NCBI RefSeq assembly: GCF_030345075.1 | Contig: NZ_CP128361.1 | Location: 1,054,001-1,118,000 of the forward strand | Direction of reading: 5' to 3' | DNA length: 64,000 bases | From: Solwaraspora sp. WMMA2065 | Lineage (GTDB): Bacteria; Actinomycetota; Actinomycetes; Mycobacteriales; Micromonosporaceae | Part shown: in pieces, positions 1-9,363 of the stretch | Position numbering within the stretch: the stretch's first letter is position 1 | Layout of the letters: each line of letters starts with the position of its first letter | Translations under genes and position numbers: made by a program | Notes under the pieces: model-generated | The model's input: the letters and a program-made list of their open reading frames with translations, nothing else | Told to the model about the DNA's origin: nothing | Database searches by the model: none

Positions 1-1
1 G

Positions 2-1048
2 GTACACGTCGCGGGGGAGGTCACCACCCAGGCGTACGCGGACATCCCGGCCATCGTTCGCGAGACGATCCTGGGGATCGGCTATGACTCCTCCAAGAAA
101 GGGTTCGACGGCGCGTCCTGCGGCGTGAGCGTGTCGATCGGCGCACAGTCGCCGGACATCGCCCAGGGCGTCGACACCGCCATCGAGCGCCGGGTCGGCG
201 AGTCGGCCGACGACGCGCTCGACGCCCAGGGCGCCGGCGACCAGGGCATGATGTTCGGATTCGCCTGCTCGGAGACGCCGGAGCTGATGCCGCTGCCGAT
301 CGCGTTGGCGCACCGGCTGGCGAGACGGCTGTCGGCGACCCGCAAGGACGGCACCATCCCGTACCTGCGGCCGGACGGCAAGACCCAGGTCACCGTCGAG
401 TACGACGGGCTGCGGCCGGCGCGGCTGGACACCGTGGTCGTCTCGAGCCAGCACGCCGCCGACATCTCGCTGGAGTCACTGCTCACCCCGGACGTGCGCG
501 AGCACGTGATCGCCCCCGAGCTGGAGGGCCTCGGTTTGGACACCGATGGCTACCGGCTGCTGGTCAACCCGACCGGGCGCTTCGAGATCGGCGGACCGAT
601 GGGCGACGCCGGCCTGACCGGCCGGAAGATCATCGTGGACACCTACGGTGGGTACGCCCGGCACGGTGGCGGCGCGTTCTCCGGCAAGGACCCGTCTAAG
701 GTGGACCGCTCGGCGGCGTACGCGATGCGCTGGGTCGCCAAGAACGTCGTGGCCGCCGGGCTGGCGGAGCGGTGCGAGGCGCAGGTCGCGTACGCGATCG
801 GCAAGGCCCACCCGGTGAGCCTGTTCGTGGAGACGTTCGGCACCGAGAACGTGCCGGTGGACCGGATCGAACGGGCGATCGGCGAGGTGTTCGACCTGCG
901 GCCGGCCGCGATCATCCGCGACCTGGACCTGCTGCGGCCGATCTACCGGCCGACCGCCGCCTACGGCCACTTTGGTCGGGAAACGCCGGAGTTCGCCTGG
1001 GAGCGCACCGACCGGGCTGCGGACCTGAAGGCCGCCGCCGGAGCCTGA
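2..1048 (+). CDS. metK: S-adenosylmethionine synthetase (5'-truncated by window edge)
   Basis: Makes S-adenosylmethionine from methionine and ATP in the cytoplasm. The reading frame is already open at base 2, so roughly the first 50 residues of a ~400-residue enzyme, including the N-terminal His of the ATP site, lie outside the window. The 348 visible residues carry the family hallmarks: the [10 protein letters not shown] loop near visible residue 77, the [18 protein letters not shown] stretch, and the glycine/lysine phosphate loop [15 protein letters not shown] near visible residue 223. The C-terminus ([12 protein letters not shown]) is also typical. It lies 71 bases before priA, an order usual for actinomycetes. 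Nothing in the visible part looks broken. Confidence 0.97.
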   Translation, partial: VHVAGEVTTQAYADIPAIVRETILGIGYDSSKKGFDGASCGVSVSIGAQSPDIAQGVDTAIERRVGESADDALDAQGAGDQGMMFGFACSETPELMPLPIALAHRLARRLSATRKDGTIPYLRPDGKTQVTVEYDGLRPARLDTVVVSSQHAADISLESLLTPDVREHVIAPELEGLGLDTDGYRLLVNPTGRFEIGGPMGDAGLTGRKIIVDTYGGYARHGGGAFSGKDPSKVDRSAAYAMRWVAKNVVAAGLAERCEAQVAYAIGKAHPVSLFVETFGTENVPVDRIERAIGEVFDLRPAAIIRDLDLLRPIYRPTAAYGHFGRETPEFAWERTDRAADLKAAAGA

Positions 1049-1119
1049 CCTGTCGCCGCTGGACGACCATCGGGGGTGGCGGGTCGCCGGCCAGTCCGGC
1101 AGCCGGGCAGGATGGCCCG

Positions 1120-3135
1120 GTGAGCACCCGCGCGGCATGCGACCGACAGCCGGCCGACCGGCTGCCGGTCGCGCGCATCTGCGTCGACGTGCCGCTGCCG
1201 CACCTGGACCGACCGTTCGACTACCTGGTCCCAGCGGAGCTCGACGACGGTGTGCAGCCGGGCACCCGGGTCCGGGTCCGCTTCGCCGGCCAACTGGTGG
1301 CCGGGTGGGTGCTGGACCGGGTGGCCGCCTCCGGCCACGACGGCAAGCTCGCCTTCCTCGACAAGCTGGTTTCGCCGGAACGGGTGCTCAGCGCCGAGAT
1401 CGCGGCTCTGGCCCGCACCGTCGCCGACCGGTACGCCGGGCACCTGGCCGACGTGCTGCGGCTGGCCGTGCCGCCGAGACACGCCCGCGTCGAGCAGGAG
1501 CCCAGCGAACCGGAGCCCGGTCCCGCCACCGCGCCACTGGCCGCCGCGCCACCGGCCGCTGTGCCATCCGACGCTGCGCCGACCGACGCCGCCGGATGGG
1601 CGGCGTACCCGTCCGGACCCGCGTTTCTACGTGCCGTCGCCGACGGCCGGCCGGCCCGCGCCGTCTGGGCGCCGCTGCCCGGCGAGGACTGGCCGGCCCG
1701 GTACGCCGAGGCGATCGCCGCCACCGTACGGGCCGGTCGGGGCGCGATCGCGGTGTTGCCGGACGGACGTGACGTCGACCGGCTCGACGCGGCCCTGCGC
1801 CGGGTCCTCGGTGCCGGTCGGCACGTGGTGCTCACCGCGGCGCTCGGCCCGGCCCGGCGCTACCGGGCGTTCCTCGCGGCGAGACGCGGCCTGGTCAAGG
1901 TGGTCGTCGGCACCCGGGCCGCGATGTTCGCCCCGGTCGCCGATCTGGGCCTGGTCGCCATCTGGGACGACGGCGACGACGTGCACGCCGAACCGCGTGC
2001 GCCCTACCCGCACGCCCGCGAGGTACTGCTCACCCGGGCACAGCTGGGCGGGGTCGCGGCGCTGCTCGGCGGTTTCGCCCGCTCCGGCGAGGCGCAGCAG
2101 CTGGTAGAGACCGGCTGGGCCCGGGAAATCATCGCCGCCCGGGCGACCGTCCGGCGACGTGCCCCACGGGTCACTCCGGCCGGCGACGATGCCCAGTTGG
2201 CCCGCGACGCGGGTGCTGCCACCGCCCGGCTGCCCAGCCTGGCCTTCGCCACCGCCCGTACGGCGTTGCAGGCCGAGATGCCGGTGCTGGTGCAGGTGCC
2301 CCGGCGCGGCTACCTGCCGGCGGTGTCCTGCGCGGACTGCCGGACCCCGGCCCGCTGCCCGCACTGCTCCGGCCCGCTGGCCCTGCCGGCGGCGACCGCC
2401 ACCGCACAGTGCCGCTGGTGCGGCCGGCCGGCCGCCGGCTACGCCTGCCCGCACTGCCACGGGCGTCGGTTGCGGGCGTCGGTGACCGGTGCCCGGCGTA
2501 CCGCCGAAGAGCTGGGCCGGGCGTTCGCCGGCACCACGGTGCGGACCTCCGGCCGCGACGAGGTGCTCACCTCGGTGCCGGCCGAGCCGGCGGTGGTGGT
2601 CGCCACCCCGGGCGCCGAGCCGGTGGCCGCCGGTGGCTACGGCGCCGTACTGCTGCTGGACACCTGGGCGTTGCTGACCCGGGCCGACCTGCGGGCGGCG
2701 GAGGAGGCACTACGCCGCTGGCTGTCCGCCGCCGCGCTGGCCCGCCCGGCGGCCGACGGCGGCCAGGTGGTGGTGGTCGCCGACGGCGGGCTCGCCCCGG
2801 TGCAGGCACTGCTGCGCTGGGATCCCGGCTGGTTCGCCGCCCGCGAGTTGGCCGACCGGCGGGAGCTGGGTTTCCCGCCGGCGGCCCGGATGGCCAGCGT
2901 GACCGGCCCCGCCGAGGCGGTGGCCGAACTGCTGGCCGCGTTGCGGATGCCGGACAGCGCCGAACTGCTCGGTCCGGTGCCGGCGGCCGACGGCCAGGAA
3001 CGGATGCTGATCCGGGTCCGCCGGTCGCAGGCGGCCGAACTGGCCCGGCAGCTGCGGGTGGCGGCCGGCACCCGCACCGCCCGCCGTGCCGGCCAGCCGG
3101 TACGCATCCAGATCGACCCGCTCGACCTGCTCTAG
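1120..3135 (+). CDS. priA: Primosomal protein N' PriA, helicase-motif-deficient actinobacterial form
   Basis: Replication-restart protein of 671 residues that in other bacteria reloads the replisome at stalled forks. The zinc-binding core is intact: CADC, CPHC, CRWC and CPHC pairs between bases ~2328 and ~2460 supply eight cysteines. The N-terminal 3'-DNA-binding region (PLPHLDRPFDYLVP) is clear. However, where a Walker A GxGKT would be there is only PLPGEDWPARYAEA, and the DEEH box is replaced by WDDGDD, so ATPase activity is not expected. This loss is known for actinobacterial PriA (for example in mycobacteria). GTG at 1120 is chosen because the conserved sequence begins right after it and no homology is visible upstream. 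Confidence 0.92.
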   Translation: MSTRAACDRQPADRLPVARICVDVPLPHLDRPFDYLVPAELDDGVQPGTRVRVRFAGQLVAGWVLDRVAASGHDGKLAFLDKLVSPERVLSAEIAALARTVADRYAGHLADVLRLAVPPRHARVEQEPSEPEPGPATAPLAAAPPAAVPSDAAPTDAAGWAAYPSGPAFLRAVADGRPARAVWAPLPGEDWPARYAEAIAATVRAGRGAIAVLPDGRDVDRLDAALRRVLGAGRHVVLTAALGPARRYRAFLAARRGLVKVVVGTRAAMFAPVADLGLVAIWDDGDDVHAEPRAPYPHAREVLLTRAQLGGVAALLGGFARSGEAQQLVETGWAREIIAARATVRRRAPRVTPAGDDAQLARDAGAATARLPSLAFATARTALQAEMPVLVQVPRRGYLPAVSCADCRTPARCPHCSGPLALPAATATAQCRWCGRPAAGYACPHCHGRRLRASVTGARRTAEELGRAFAGTTVRTSGRDEVLTSVPAEPAVVVATPGAEPVAAGGYGAVLLLDTWALLTRADLRAAEEALRRWLSAAALARPAADGGQVVVVADGGLAPVQALLRWDPGWFAARELADRRELGFPPAARMASVTGPAEAVAELLAALRMPDSAELLGPVPAADGQERMLIRVRRSQAAELARQLRVAAGTRTARRAGQPVRIQIDPLDLL

Positions 3136-3211
3136 CTGGCTTTAGCCAGACGAGGGACGTGCACGGGAGTTCGTCTGGGTATGGGCTTGGCATCGGCGTA
3201 GGCTGCGCCGG

Positions 3212-3970
3212 GTGCCGAGGACGAGGCGATCATGGGGTTCGGACAGGGCGGCGGCGGATGCCTCCTACGCGGCGGCGTTCGACCGGTTGTTCGTTCAGGG
3301 TCGTGAAGCGGTCCTGTCTGGGACCCACTACCGGGACACGCCGCCGGTTGAGGGTGGCCGGTGGGGGACGTCGGTGGTGTTCGTTCCCGATACGGACAGC
3401 GTGTCGAGGCTGGCTGCGGTGACCGCCGAGGTGATGAGGTTGGCCGGTCCGGGTCACTGGCCGACCGGCGCCCCGGAGGCGGTGCATTTCACGGTCCGAG
3501 CCATTGAGACTCATCGCCGCGATGTTCCTGTGGGCGATCCGCTGGCGGGTCGGTGTGCGGCTGCACTGGGCCGGGCGGCTGCGGAGTGTCGGCCAGTCCG
3601 GTTCAGGCTGCGCGGGGTGACGCTCACGCCGTCCGGGGTGATGATGTGTGCGTTTCCCCTTGACGATGCTGCTGACGGGTTCGCTGATCGGCTCGGTGAG
3701 GAGTTGGGGTCCGACGGCTGGTTCGAGGACAGCTATCACCGTGACATCTGGTACGCCACGCTGGTGCACTTCACCGGTGAGGTCCGCGACCGGCAGGGGC
3801 TGGTGGACTGGGTCGACAGGCGGCGGGATCTGCATCTGGGCGAGGCCGCCGTCGACAGGGCGGAACTGCTGCGGTTTCGGCACAACGGCCGGCAGCCGGT
3901 ACGGGTTGGGCTTGGACACGCGCGACTCGACGGGGTGTCTGTCGCGGCTTTCGTTTCAGACTGCCGGTAG
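3212..3970 (+). CDS. 2H phosphoesterase-like protein of unknown role
   Basis: A 252-residue cytoplasmic protein without signal peptide or membrane segment. It contains two H-h-T motifs 94 residues apart, HFTV (His92, Thr94) and HFTG (His186, Thr188), each at the end of a hydrophobic strand. That paired pattern is the signature of the 2H phosphoesterase superfamily (LigT/2'-5' RNA ligase and cyclic phosphodiesterase relatives). Substrate is unknown. The GTG at 3212 has no clear ribosome binding site, and another start is possible. It sits between priA and def together with a dead UDP-glucose dehydrogenase, so the pair looks like an insertion into a conserved housekeeping block. Family placement is by motif only. 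Confidence 0.6.
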   Translation: MPRTRRSWGSDRAAADASYAAAFDRLFVQGREAVLSGTHYRDTPPVEGGRWGTSVVFVPDTDSVSRLAAVTAEVMRLAGPGHWPTGAPEAVHFTVRAIETHRRDVPVGDPLAGRCAAALGRAAAECRPVRFRLRGVTLTPSGVMMCAFPLDDAADGFADRLGEELGSDGWFEDSYHRDIWYATLVHFTGEVRDRQGLVDWVDRRRDLHLGEAAVDRAELLRFRHNGRQPVRVGLGHARLDGVSVAAFVSDCR

Positions 3971-4009
3971 CCGGTGGGGCGGCAGGTGCCGCCCCACCGG
4001 GGTTGGCGG

Positions 4010-5055
4010 CTATGTCCGATAGCCGAGGCTGAGGACGGTCCAATCGGCGGCCATCCAGCGGGGTACGGTGATGACTCCCCGGGTGTCGAGCAGGATCGGG
4101 GTGCGGATCGGTCGGCGATAGTCTGTGGGTCGAGCGCGCCGAACTCGGGCCAGCCGGTGGCCACAATGACCATGTGGGCGTCCTGAGCGGCGTCAGCGGC
4201 GGTCTGGGCATAGGCCAGGTCCGGAGCTGCTTGCCGGGCCTGGGGCATGGCCTGGGGGTCGTAGACGGTGACGGTCGCGCCTTGGTGGTGCAGGCGGGTG
4301 GCGACGTCGAGGGCGGGTGAGTCGCGTACGTCGTCGATGCCCGCTTTGAACGCGGCGCCCCAGACGGCGATGCGACGTCCTGTGAGTGTTCCTCCGACGG
4401 CTGAGCGGGCCAGGTTGATGGCACGGTGGCGCATGTGTTGGTTGATCGTGTCGACGCTGCGGAGCAGATTCACGGCCGGAGTGATGTCGGCGGCGGTGGC
4501 CTGTTGGGTGAAGGCGTGGAGGTCCTTGGGTAGGCAGCCGCCACCGAAGCCGAGTCCGGGTGTTAGGTATTGATGTCCGATGCGGGCATCGTGGCCGATT
4601 GCGTCGGCGAGGTCGCTGATGTTGGCACCTACAGCGGCGCTCATCTCGGCTACGGCGTTGATGAACGAGATGCGGGTGGCCAGATAGGCGTTCGCGGTGG
4701 CCTTGACCATCTCGGCGGCGCGCTGTCGGCACCGACGACGATGCGGTCCGGGGTGAGGGTGTCGGCCACTGCGGTGCCCTCGCGCAGGAACTCCGGATTC
4801 CAGGCGACTTCGATCTGCCCGGCGGCGGGGGCGAGGCTGCGGGCCAGGGTTTCGAGCTTTGCGGCGGTGCCGGGTGTGACGGTGGATTTGCCGACGATCA
4901 GGCGGCTGGTGTAGATGCGGTGCGAGTTCGTGGACTGCGCCGGTGAGCTGGGACAGGTCGTAGGTGCCGTCCGGGCCGGAGGGGGTGCCCACGGCGAGGA
5001 AGTGGACCTCGCCGTGGGTCGCGGCCTGTTTGAAGTCGGTGGTGAAGCGTAGCCA
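4010..5055 (-). pseudogene. UDP-glucose 6-dehydrogenase remnant (N-terminus lost, three frameshifts)
   Basis: Read on the minus strand, homology to UDP-glucose/GDP-mannose dehydrogenases hops between three frames. FTTDF...HFLAVGTPSGPDG starts near 5050. The frame changes near 4910 to give LIVGKSTVTPGT...WNPEFLREG. It returns near 4730 for AEMVKATANAYLA...GFGGGCLPKDLHAF (the segment carrying the catalytic Cys) and VWGAAFKAG. It changes again near 4105 for ILLDTRGVI...LSLGYRT, ending at TAG 4012-4010. The N-terminal ~70 residues with the NAD-binding GxGYVG are absent: upstream sequence shows no homology. It cannot encode a working enzyme. The homologous enzyme would make UDP-glucuronate for polysaccharides. 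Confidence 0.85.
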
Positions 5056-5257
5056 CGGCCCTGACTTCGACCCAACCAACATCATCGATGTGAACGTTGA
5101 CAGCGACGAAGTAGTACGGCCGGATCACCACGTCGTCAATACCGTCTTCCCGACTTCACGGTCACGGCCGCCCGAGTGACCACCGCGTCCGTCACCACGT
5201 CCGGCGTACGCCCGTAGACTGGAGGCACCGTTTGCCCACGACAAGGAGCCTGACCGC

Positions 5258-5848
5258 GTGACCGTCCAGCCCATCCGACTCTTCGGCGATCCGGTGCTGC
5301 GCACTGCGGCCGAGCCCGTGGTCGACTTCGACGCCGAGCTGCGCGGGCTCGTCGCCGATCTGACCGACAGCATGACCGATCAGAACGGCGCCGGCCTCGC
5401 CGCGCCGCAGCTCGGTGTCGGGCTGCGGGTATTCACGTTCCACGTCGACGACCTGCTGGGCCACCTGGTCAACCCGGTGCTGGACTTCCCCGACGAGGAG
5501 GAACAGGACGGCCCCGAAGGCTGCCTGTCCATCCCGGGGCTCTACTTCGACACCAAACGTCGACAGAACGTCGTCGCGAAGGGCTTCAACGAGTACGGAG
5601 ATCCGATGCAGATCGTCGGCAGCGGTCTGCTGGCCCGCTGCGTCCAGCACGAGACGGACCACCTCGACGGGGTGCTGTTCCTGGACCGGCTCGACGCCGC
5701 CACCCGCAAGGAGGCGATGAAGGCCATCCGCGAAGCCGACTGGTACGACGCCGCCGCACCGCCGACGGTGAAGGTCAGTCCGCACCGCTCACCCGGTGGC
5801 CTGTTCCGGCCCGGTGCGGCGACCAGCCCGTTCGGTCTGGGCGGGTGA
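5258..5848 (+). CDS. def: Peptide deformylase
   Basis: Removes the formyl group from the initiator methionine of new proteins; Fe2+-type metalloenzyme, 196 residues. All three family motifs are present: GAGLAAPQ (residues 44-51), EGCLS (87-91, metal ligand Cys89) and HETDH (131-135, two His ligands and catalytic Glu). GTG at 5258 is preceded at a 9-base distance by AAGGAG (5243-5248). The stop overlaps the fmt start by four bases (GTGA), so the two genes that set and remove the formyl-methionine cycle are translationally coupled. The ~25-residue tail after the catalytic core is Gly/Pro rich and is not expected to be structured. Confidence 0.96.
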   Translation: MTVQPIRLFGDPVLRTAAEPVVDFDAELRGLVADLTDSMTDQNGAGLAAPQLGVGLRVFTFHVDDLLGHLVNPVLDFPDEEEQDGPEGCLSIPGLYFDTKRRQNVVAKGFNEYGDPMQIVGSGLLARCVQHETDHLDGVLFLDRLDAATRKEAMKAIREADWYDAAAPPTVKVSPHRSPGGLFRPGAATSPFGLGG

Positions 5849-6780
5849 CGGCGATGCGACTCGTCTTCGCCGGTACCCCGGCGGTCGCCATTCCCGCGCT
5901 GGACGCGATCGCCGCCAGCGGCCACGAACTCGTCGCGGTGGTCACCCGGCCGGACGCCCCCGCCGGGCGGGGGCGCCGGCTGGTCCGCTCCGCAGCCGGT
6001 GCCTGGGCTGACGAGCGGGGGATCGAGGTGCTGACCCCACAGCGCCCGCGGGAGCCGGAGTTCCTCAGCCGGCTGACCGAGCTGGCCCCGGACTGCGTAC
6101 CGGTCGTCGCCTACGGTGCCCTGGTCCCGCCGACCGCGCTGGCCATCCCCACCCACGGCTGGATCAACCTGCACTTCTCCCTGCTGCCGGCCTGGCGCGG
6201 GGCGGCTCCGGTGCAGCACGCGGTGCTGCACGGCGACGAGGTGACCGGCGCGAGCGTGTTCCAGCTGGAGGAAGGGCTGGACACCGGCCCGGTGTTCGGC
6301 ACGGTGACCGATCAGGTCGGCCAGACGGACACCGCCGGTGACCTGCTGCAGCGGCTGGCGTCCAGCGGCGCGCAGCTGCTGGTCGCGGTGCTCGACGGGA
6401 TCGCCGCCGGCACCGCCCGTGCGGTGCCGCAGCCCGGTGACGGGGTGTCCCTGGCCCCGAAGCTGACCGTAGACGACGTCCGGGTGCGGTGGACCGATCC
6501 GGCGTTCGCGGTGGACCGGCGGGTGCGGGCCGGCACTCCGGCGCCGGGCGCTTGGACCACGTTCCGCGACGAACGGGTCAAACTCGGGCCGGTCCGGCCG
6601 GTGCCGGACGGCCCGGAGCTGAAGCCTGGGGAAGCGCTGGCCGAACGTAACCGCCTGCTGGTCGGTACGGCCACCGTGCCGGTCGCGCTCGGCGAGGTCC
6701 GGGCCGCCGGTAAGAAGGCCATGTCGGCGGCGGACTGGGCGCGCGGCGCCCGCATCACCACCGGCGAGTTCTTCGGGTGA
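5845..6780 (+). CDS. fmt: Methionyl-tRNA formyltransferase
   Basis: Formylates initiator Met-tRNA using 10-formyltetrahydrofolate. Counting from the GTG at 5845 (311 residues), the formyltransferase core shows the N-terminal MRLVFAGTP strand, the catalytic [15 protein letters not shown] block (Asn108, His110) and Asp146 in [11 protein letters not shown]. The C-terminal half matches the tRNA-binding oligonucleotide-fold domain, ending [24 protein letters not shown]. The start could equally be the ATG three codons later (5854), which begins exactly at the conserved strand; the GTG is kept because it overlaps the def stop. Downstream the gene runs straight into a 65-bp tandem repeat. Confidence 0.96.
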   Translation: MTAMRLVFAGTPAVAIPALDAIAASGHELVAVVTRPDAPAGRGRRLVRSAAGAWADERGIEVLTPQRPREPEFLSRLTELAPDCVPVVAYGALVPPTALAIPTHGWINLHFSLLPAWRGAAPVQHAVLHGDEVTGASVFQLEEGLDTGPVFGTVTDQVGQTDTAGDLLQRLASSGAQLLVAVLDGIAAGTARAVPQPGDGVSLAPKLTVDDVRVRWTDPAFAVDRRVRAGTPAPGAWTTFRDERVKLGPVRPVPDGPELKPGEALAERNRLLVGTATVPVALGEVRAAGKKAMSAADWARGARITTGEFFG

Positions 6781-6893
6781 GCGCGAGGAGTGAGCGAGCG
6801 CAGCGAGTGAGCCCCGCAGTCGTGAACGGAGGGCGGTCATGGTGAGCGCGAGGAGTGAGCGAGCGCAGCGAGTGAGCCCCGCAGTCGCGAACG
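6777..6893 (+). repeat. 65-bp-period tandem repeat at the fmt/rsmB junction
   Basis: Two nearly identical 52-base copies, 6777-6828 and 6842-6893, differ at a single base (T/C at 6823/6888). Both contain the imperfect palindrome gagcgagcgcagcgagtg. Copy 1 begins in the last codon of fmt and ends in the GGAGGG that serves as the ribosome binding site of rsmB. Copy 2 lies inside the 5' end of rsmB and encodes its first residues ([18 protein letters not shown]). It looks like a short dispersed palindromic element, inserted or duplicated here. Confidence 0.85.
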
Positions 6894-8305
6894 GCAGGGG
6901 CGACCGCGACCAGCGTGGCCGTCGGCGGCGGGCGGATCCGGCGCGGGACGCGGCGTACGAGGCGGTCGCGGCGGTGTACCGCGACGACGCCTACGCCAAT
7001 CTGGTGTTGCCGACGATCCTGCGGGACCGGGAGTTGCGGGGCCGCGACGCCGCCTTCGCTACCGAGTTGACCTACGGCACGCTGCGGATGGTCGGCACCC
7101 TCGATCTGATCATTGCCCGGGCGGCCGGCCGGGAGGTGGACCGGATCGATCCACCGGCCCGTGACGCGCTGCGGCTGGGCTCGTATCAGCTGCTGCGTAC
7201 CCGGGTTCCGGCGCACGCCGCAGTGTCGGCCACGGTGGATCTGGTGCATGACGTGGCGCCGGGGGCGGTCGGGTTCGCCAACGCCGTACTCCGGGAGATC
7301 GCCACCCGGGACCTGGACGACTGGCTCGCGGAGCTGGCACCGGACGAGCAGGCCGACCCGGTAGGTCACCTGGCGGTGACCTACCACCATCCGCCGTGGA
7401 TCGTCCGGGCGTTCGCGGAGGCGCTCGGTGAGGAGCCAGGCGACGGCCTGGCGGAGACGACCCGGCTGCTGATCGAGGACAACGAGCCGCCACCGGTGCA
7501 CCTGTGCGCCCGACCGGGCCGGGTCGACGCGGTCGAGCTGGCGGACGCCACCGGCGGGGCACCGGGCGCGTTCTCGCCGTACACCGTCTATCTGCCGGGC
7601 GGCGCGCCGGGCGAGGTGTCGGCGGTCCGCCAGGGCCGGGCGCACGTGCAGGACGAAGGCTCGCAGCTGGTGGCGGCGGCGTTGGCCGCAGCCGAGGTGT
7701 CCGGTTCGGACCGGCGGTGGCTGGACCTGTGCGCCGGTCCGGGTGGCAAGGCGGCGCTGCTCGGCGCGTTGGCGGCCGGTCGCGGCGCCGAGGTGACCGC
7801 GGTGGAGGTCGCCGAGCACCGGGCCCGGCTGGTGGAGCAGGCGGTACGCGGGCTGCCGGTCACGGTGCACGTCGCCGACGGTCGTCAGGTGGGTGCCGGG
7901 ACGGAGCTGCCCGAGGCGGCGTTCGACCGGGTGCTGGTGGACGCGCCGTGCACCGGGCTCGGCTCGCTGCGCCGCCGTCCCGAGTCGCGCTGGCGGCGCC
8001 AGCCGTCGGACCTGCCACCGTTGACCCGGTTGCAGCGGGAGTTGCTCGCCGCCGGGCTGCGGGCGGTCCGGCCGGGCGGCGTGGTGGCCTACGTGACGTG
8101 CTCGCCACACCGGGTGGAGACGCATGTGTCGGTGACCGAGGCGGCCCGTAGGTCCGGCGTACCGGTGGATTTCGTTGACGCCCGGCCGTTGCTGCCGGCG
8201 GGTATGCCGGGGCTCGGCGCCGGGCCGTCGGTGCAGCTGTGGCCGCACCGACACGGCACCGACGCGATGTTCGTGGCGTTGCTGCGCCGGGTCGGTCAGC
8301 CCTGA
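6839..8305 (+). CDS. rsmB: 16S rRNA (cytosine-5) methyltransferase, RsmB/Sun family
   Basis: SAM-dependent methyltransferase of 488 residues that by family modifies cytosine 967 of 16S rRNA. The N-terminal NusB-like RNA-binding domain starts at DPARDAAYEAV (~residue 34) and includes TYGTLRM. The Rossmann methyltransferase domain shows DLCAGPGGK (~295-303), DAPCTG with Cys371 and YVTCSPHRVE with the nucleophile Cys421. ATG 6839 has GGAGGG (6828-6833) five bases upstream. The first ~18 residues are encoded by the second copy of the tandem repeat and are not part of the family fold. It follows def and fmt, a common translation-linked arrangement. Confidence 0.93.
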   Translation: MVSARSERAQRVSPAVANGRGDRDQRGRRRRADPARDAAYEAVAAVYRDDAYANLVLPTILRDRELRGRDAAFATELTYGTLRMVGTLDLIIARAAGREVDRIDPPARDALRLGSYQLLRTRVPAHAAVSATVDLVHDVAPGAVGFANAVLREIATRDLDDWLAELAPDEQADPVGHLAVTYHHPPWIVRAFAEALGEEPGDGLAETTRLLIEDNEPPPVHLCARPGRVDAVELADATGGAPGAFSPYTVYLPGGAPGEVSAVRQGRAHVQDEGSQLVAAALAAAEVSGSDRRWLDLCAGPGGKAALLGALAAGRGAEVTAVEVAEHRARLVEQAVRGLPVTVHVADGRQVGAGTELPEAAFDRVLVDAPCTGLGSLRRRPESRWRRQPSDLPPLTRLQRELLAAGLRAVRPGGVVAYVTCSPHRVETHVSVTEAARRSGVPVDFVDARPLLPAGMPGLGAGPSVQLWPHRHGTDAMFVALLRRVGQP

Positions 8306-9204
8306 CGGACCGGCAGGGCGGCGGTGCCGCCGTCGCGTACCGAGCGGGTCAGCGGTGGTTGGTCGCGCCAGAGCAGGCAGCGTACGGCGAGGTTGCCGTC
8401 GTCCCACTCGTCCTTGAACGGGTAGTCGTAGATGGTGCCGAAGCGGTGTCGCAGGTCGTCGTCGACGGGTAGGCCGACGTAGTCGGCGACGACCCGGCGG
8501 CACCGTTCGTGTACCTGGTCGGCGTTCGCGGCGAAGTCGTCGTAGGGCAGGTCGGCTTCCAGGTACAGCCCGGCGAATTCGCTCTGGTGTGGTTCGGTGC
8601 AGGCCACCGGTGCGAGAACTCCGACGTCGCCGGCGGCGTTGGCGCTCGGGTTGAAGCAGCCCCAGCGCAGCGGGCTCGGCTGGTCGAGGGCGCCGGTGAG
8701 GCTGCCGGTGCGGGGGACAAAGGTGCGGTCCTGCATGCTGACCACCTCGCCGACGTCGCACCGGTACCAGCGGGCGCCGCCGTCCCAGGCCGTCGTGGAC
8801 GGGACGACGACTTCGAGCCGGAGCCGGCCGGCCTGCCAGTCGTCGCCGAGGAACTTGCGGACCCGCTGGTCGCAGTCGGCGCGGGCGGCCCGCCGGCTGG
8901 ACGAGCCGGGGGCGGGGGAGTGGTCCGGTACGCCGTACACCCCGGTGAAGATCCCGACGAAGACCGTCTCTACCTCGTGGGACTGTCCGCAGTCGACGGG
9001 TCGGTACTCGGCGCCCTGGCCGACGGTACCGGCGGCGACCGGATGGCACTCGCCGGCCCGTGGGACGAACACTTTCGGTGTGCCGATCCCCACCCAGTCG
9101 TTGGTCAGGTCGCCATCTCCGATGTTGGACCGGACAGCGGGCGCGCATCCCGCCGCTGTCGTCAGAACCGCGACCGTCAGAACCAGCCGTACCCACCACC
9201 GCAT
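8296..9204 (-). CDS. Septum-formation family lipoprotein, paralogue 1
   Basis: Predicted exported lipoprotein of 302 residues, starting at ATG 9204 with GGGGAGGG upstream. The signal peptide MRWWVRLVLTVAVLTTAAGC ends in a lipobox, so the mature protein would begin at Cys20 and be membrane-anchored. The body has two related units, each with a Cys followed by an xH-E pattern: VDCGQSHEVETV and VACTEPHQSEFAG. This is the pattern of the septum-formation (PF13845-type) family, whose biochemical role is poorly known. Two homologues with the same two-unit layout lie at 57110-58015 and 58030-58956. Its stop lies inside the last codons of the convergent rsmB (10-base overlap). Confidence 0.75.
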   Translation of the reverse strand: MRWWVRLVLTVAVLTTAAGCAPAVRSNIGDGDLTNDWVGIGTPKVFVPRAGECHPVAAGTVGQGAEYRPVDCGQSHEVETVFVGIFTGVYGVPDHSPAPGSSSRRAARADCDQRVRKFLGDDWQAGRLRLEVVVPSTTAWDGGARWYRCDVGEVVSMQDRTFVPRTGSLTGALDQPSPLRWGCFNPSANAAGDVGVLAPVACTEPHQSEFAGLYLEADLPYDDFAANADQVHERCRRVVADYVGLPVDDDLRHRFGTIYDYPFKDEWDDGNLAVRCLLWRDQPPLTRSVRDGGTAALPVRQG

Positions 9205-9307
9205 GTCGTACGCCCTCCCCGTGGTTGGAAGATCGTAGACAGCCAAGTGTACTTCACGTAGTCAAATGACTCTCCACAGTAACCGTGACCTGCCGATTCG
9301 ACGGACA

Positions 9308-9342
9308 GCGGCCCGATGCTCCGCAAGGGAGCATCGGGCCGC
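9308..9342 (-). terminator. Intrinsic terminator hairpin
   Basis: A perfect 15-bp stem (9308-9322 with 9328-9342, arm gcggcccgatgctcc) closed by a five-base loop. It starts 22 bases past the stop of the secreted-protein gene at 9364 and lies before the divergent end of the lipoprotein promoter region. There is no T-run on either side, as is usual for terminators in high-GC actinomycetes. Confidence 0.8.
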
Positions 9343-9363
9343 AGCCGGACAACTGGTGGCGGA

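Noticed and set aside
1137-3422. Long alternative frames across priA and similar shadows across most genes
   Set aside because: Arg/Pro/Gly-rich translations typical of antisense or shifted frames in high-GC DNA; the annotated frame has domain motifs.
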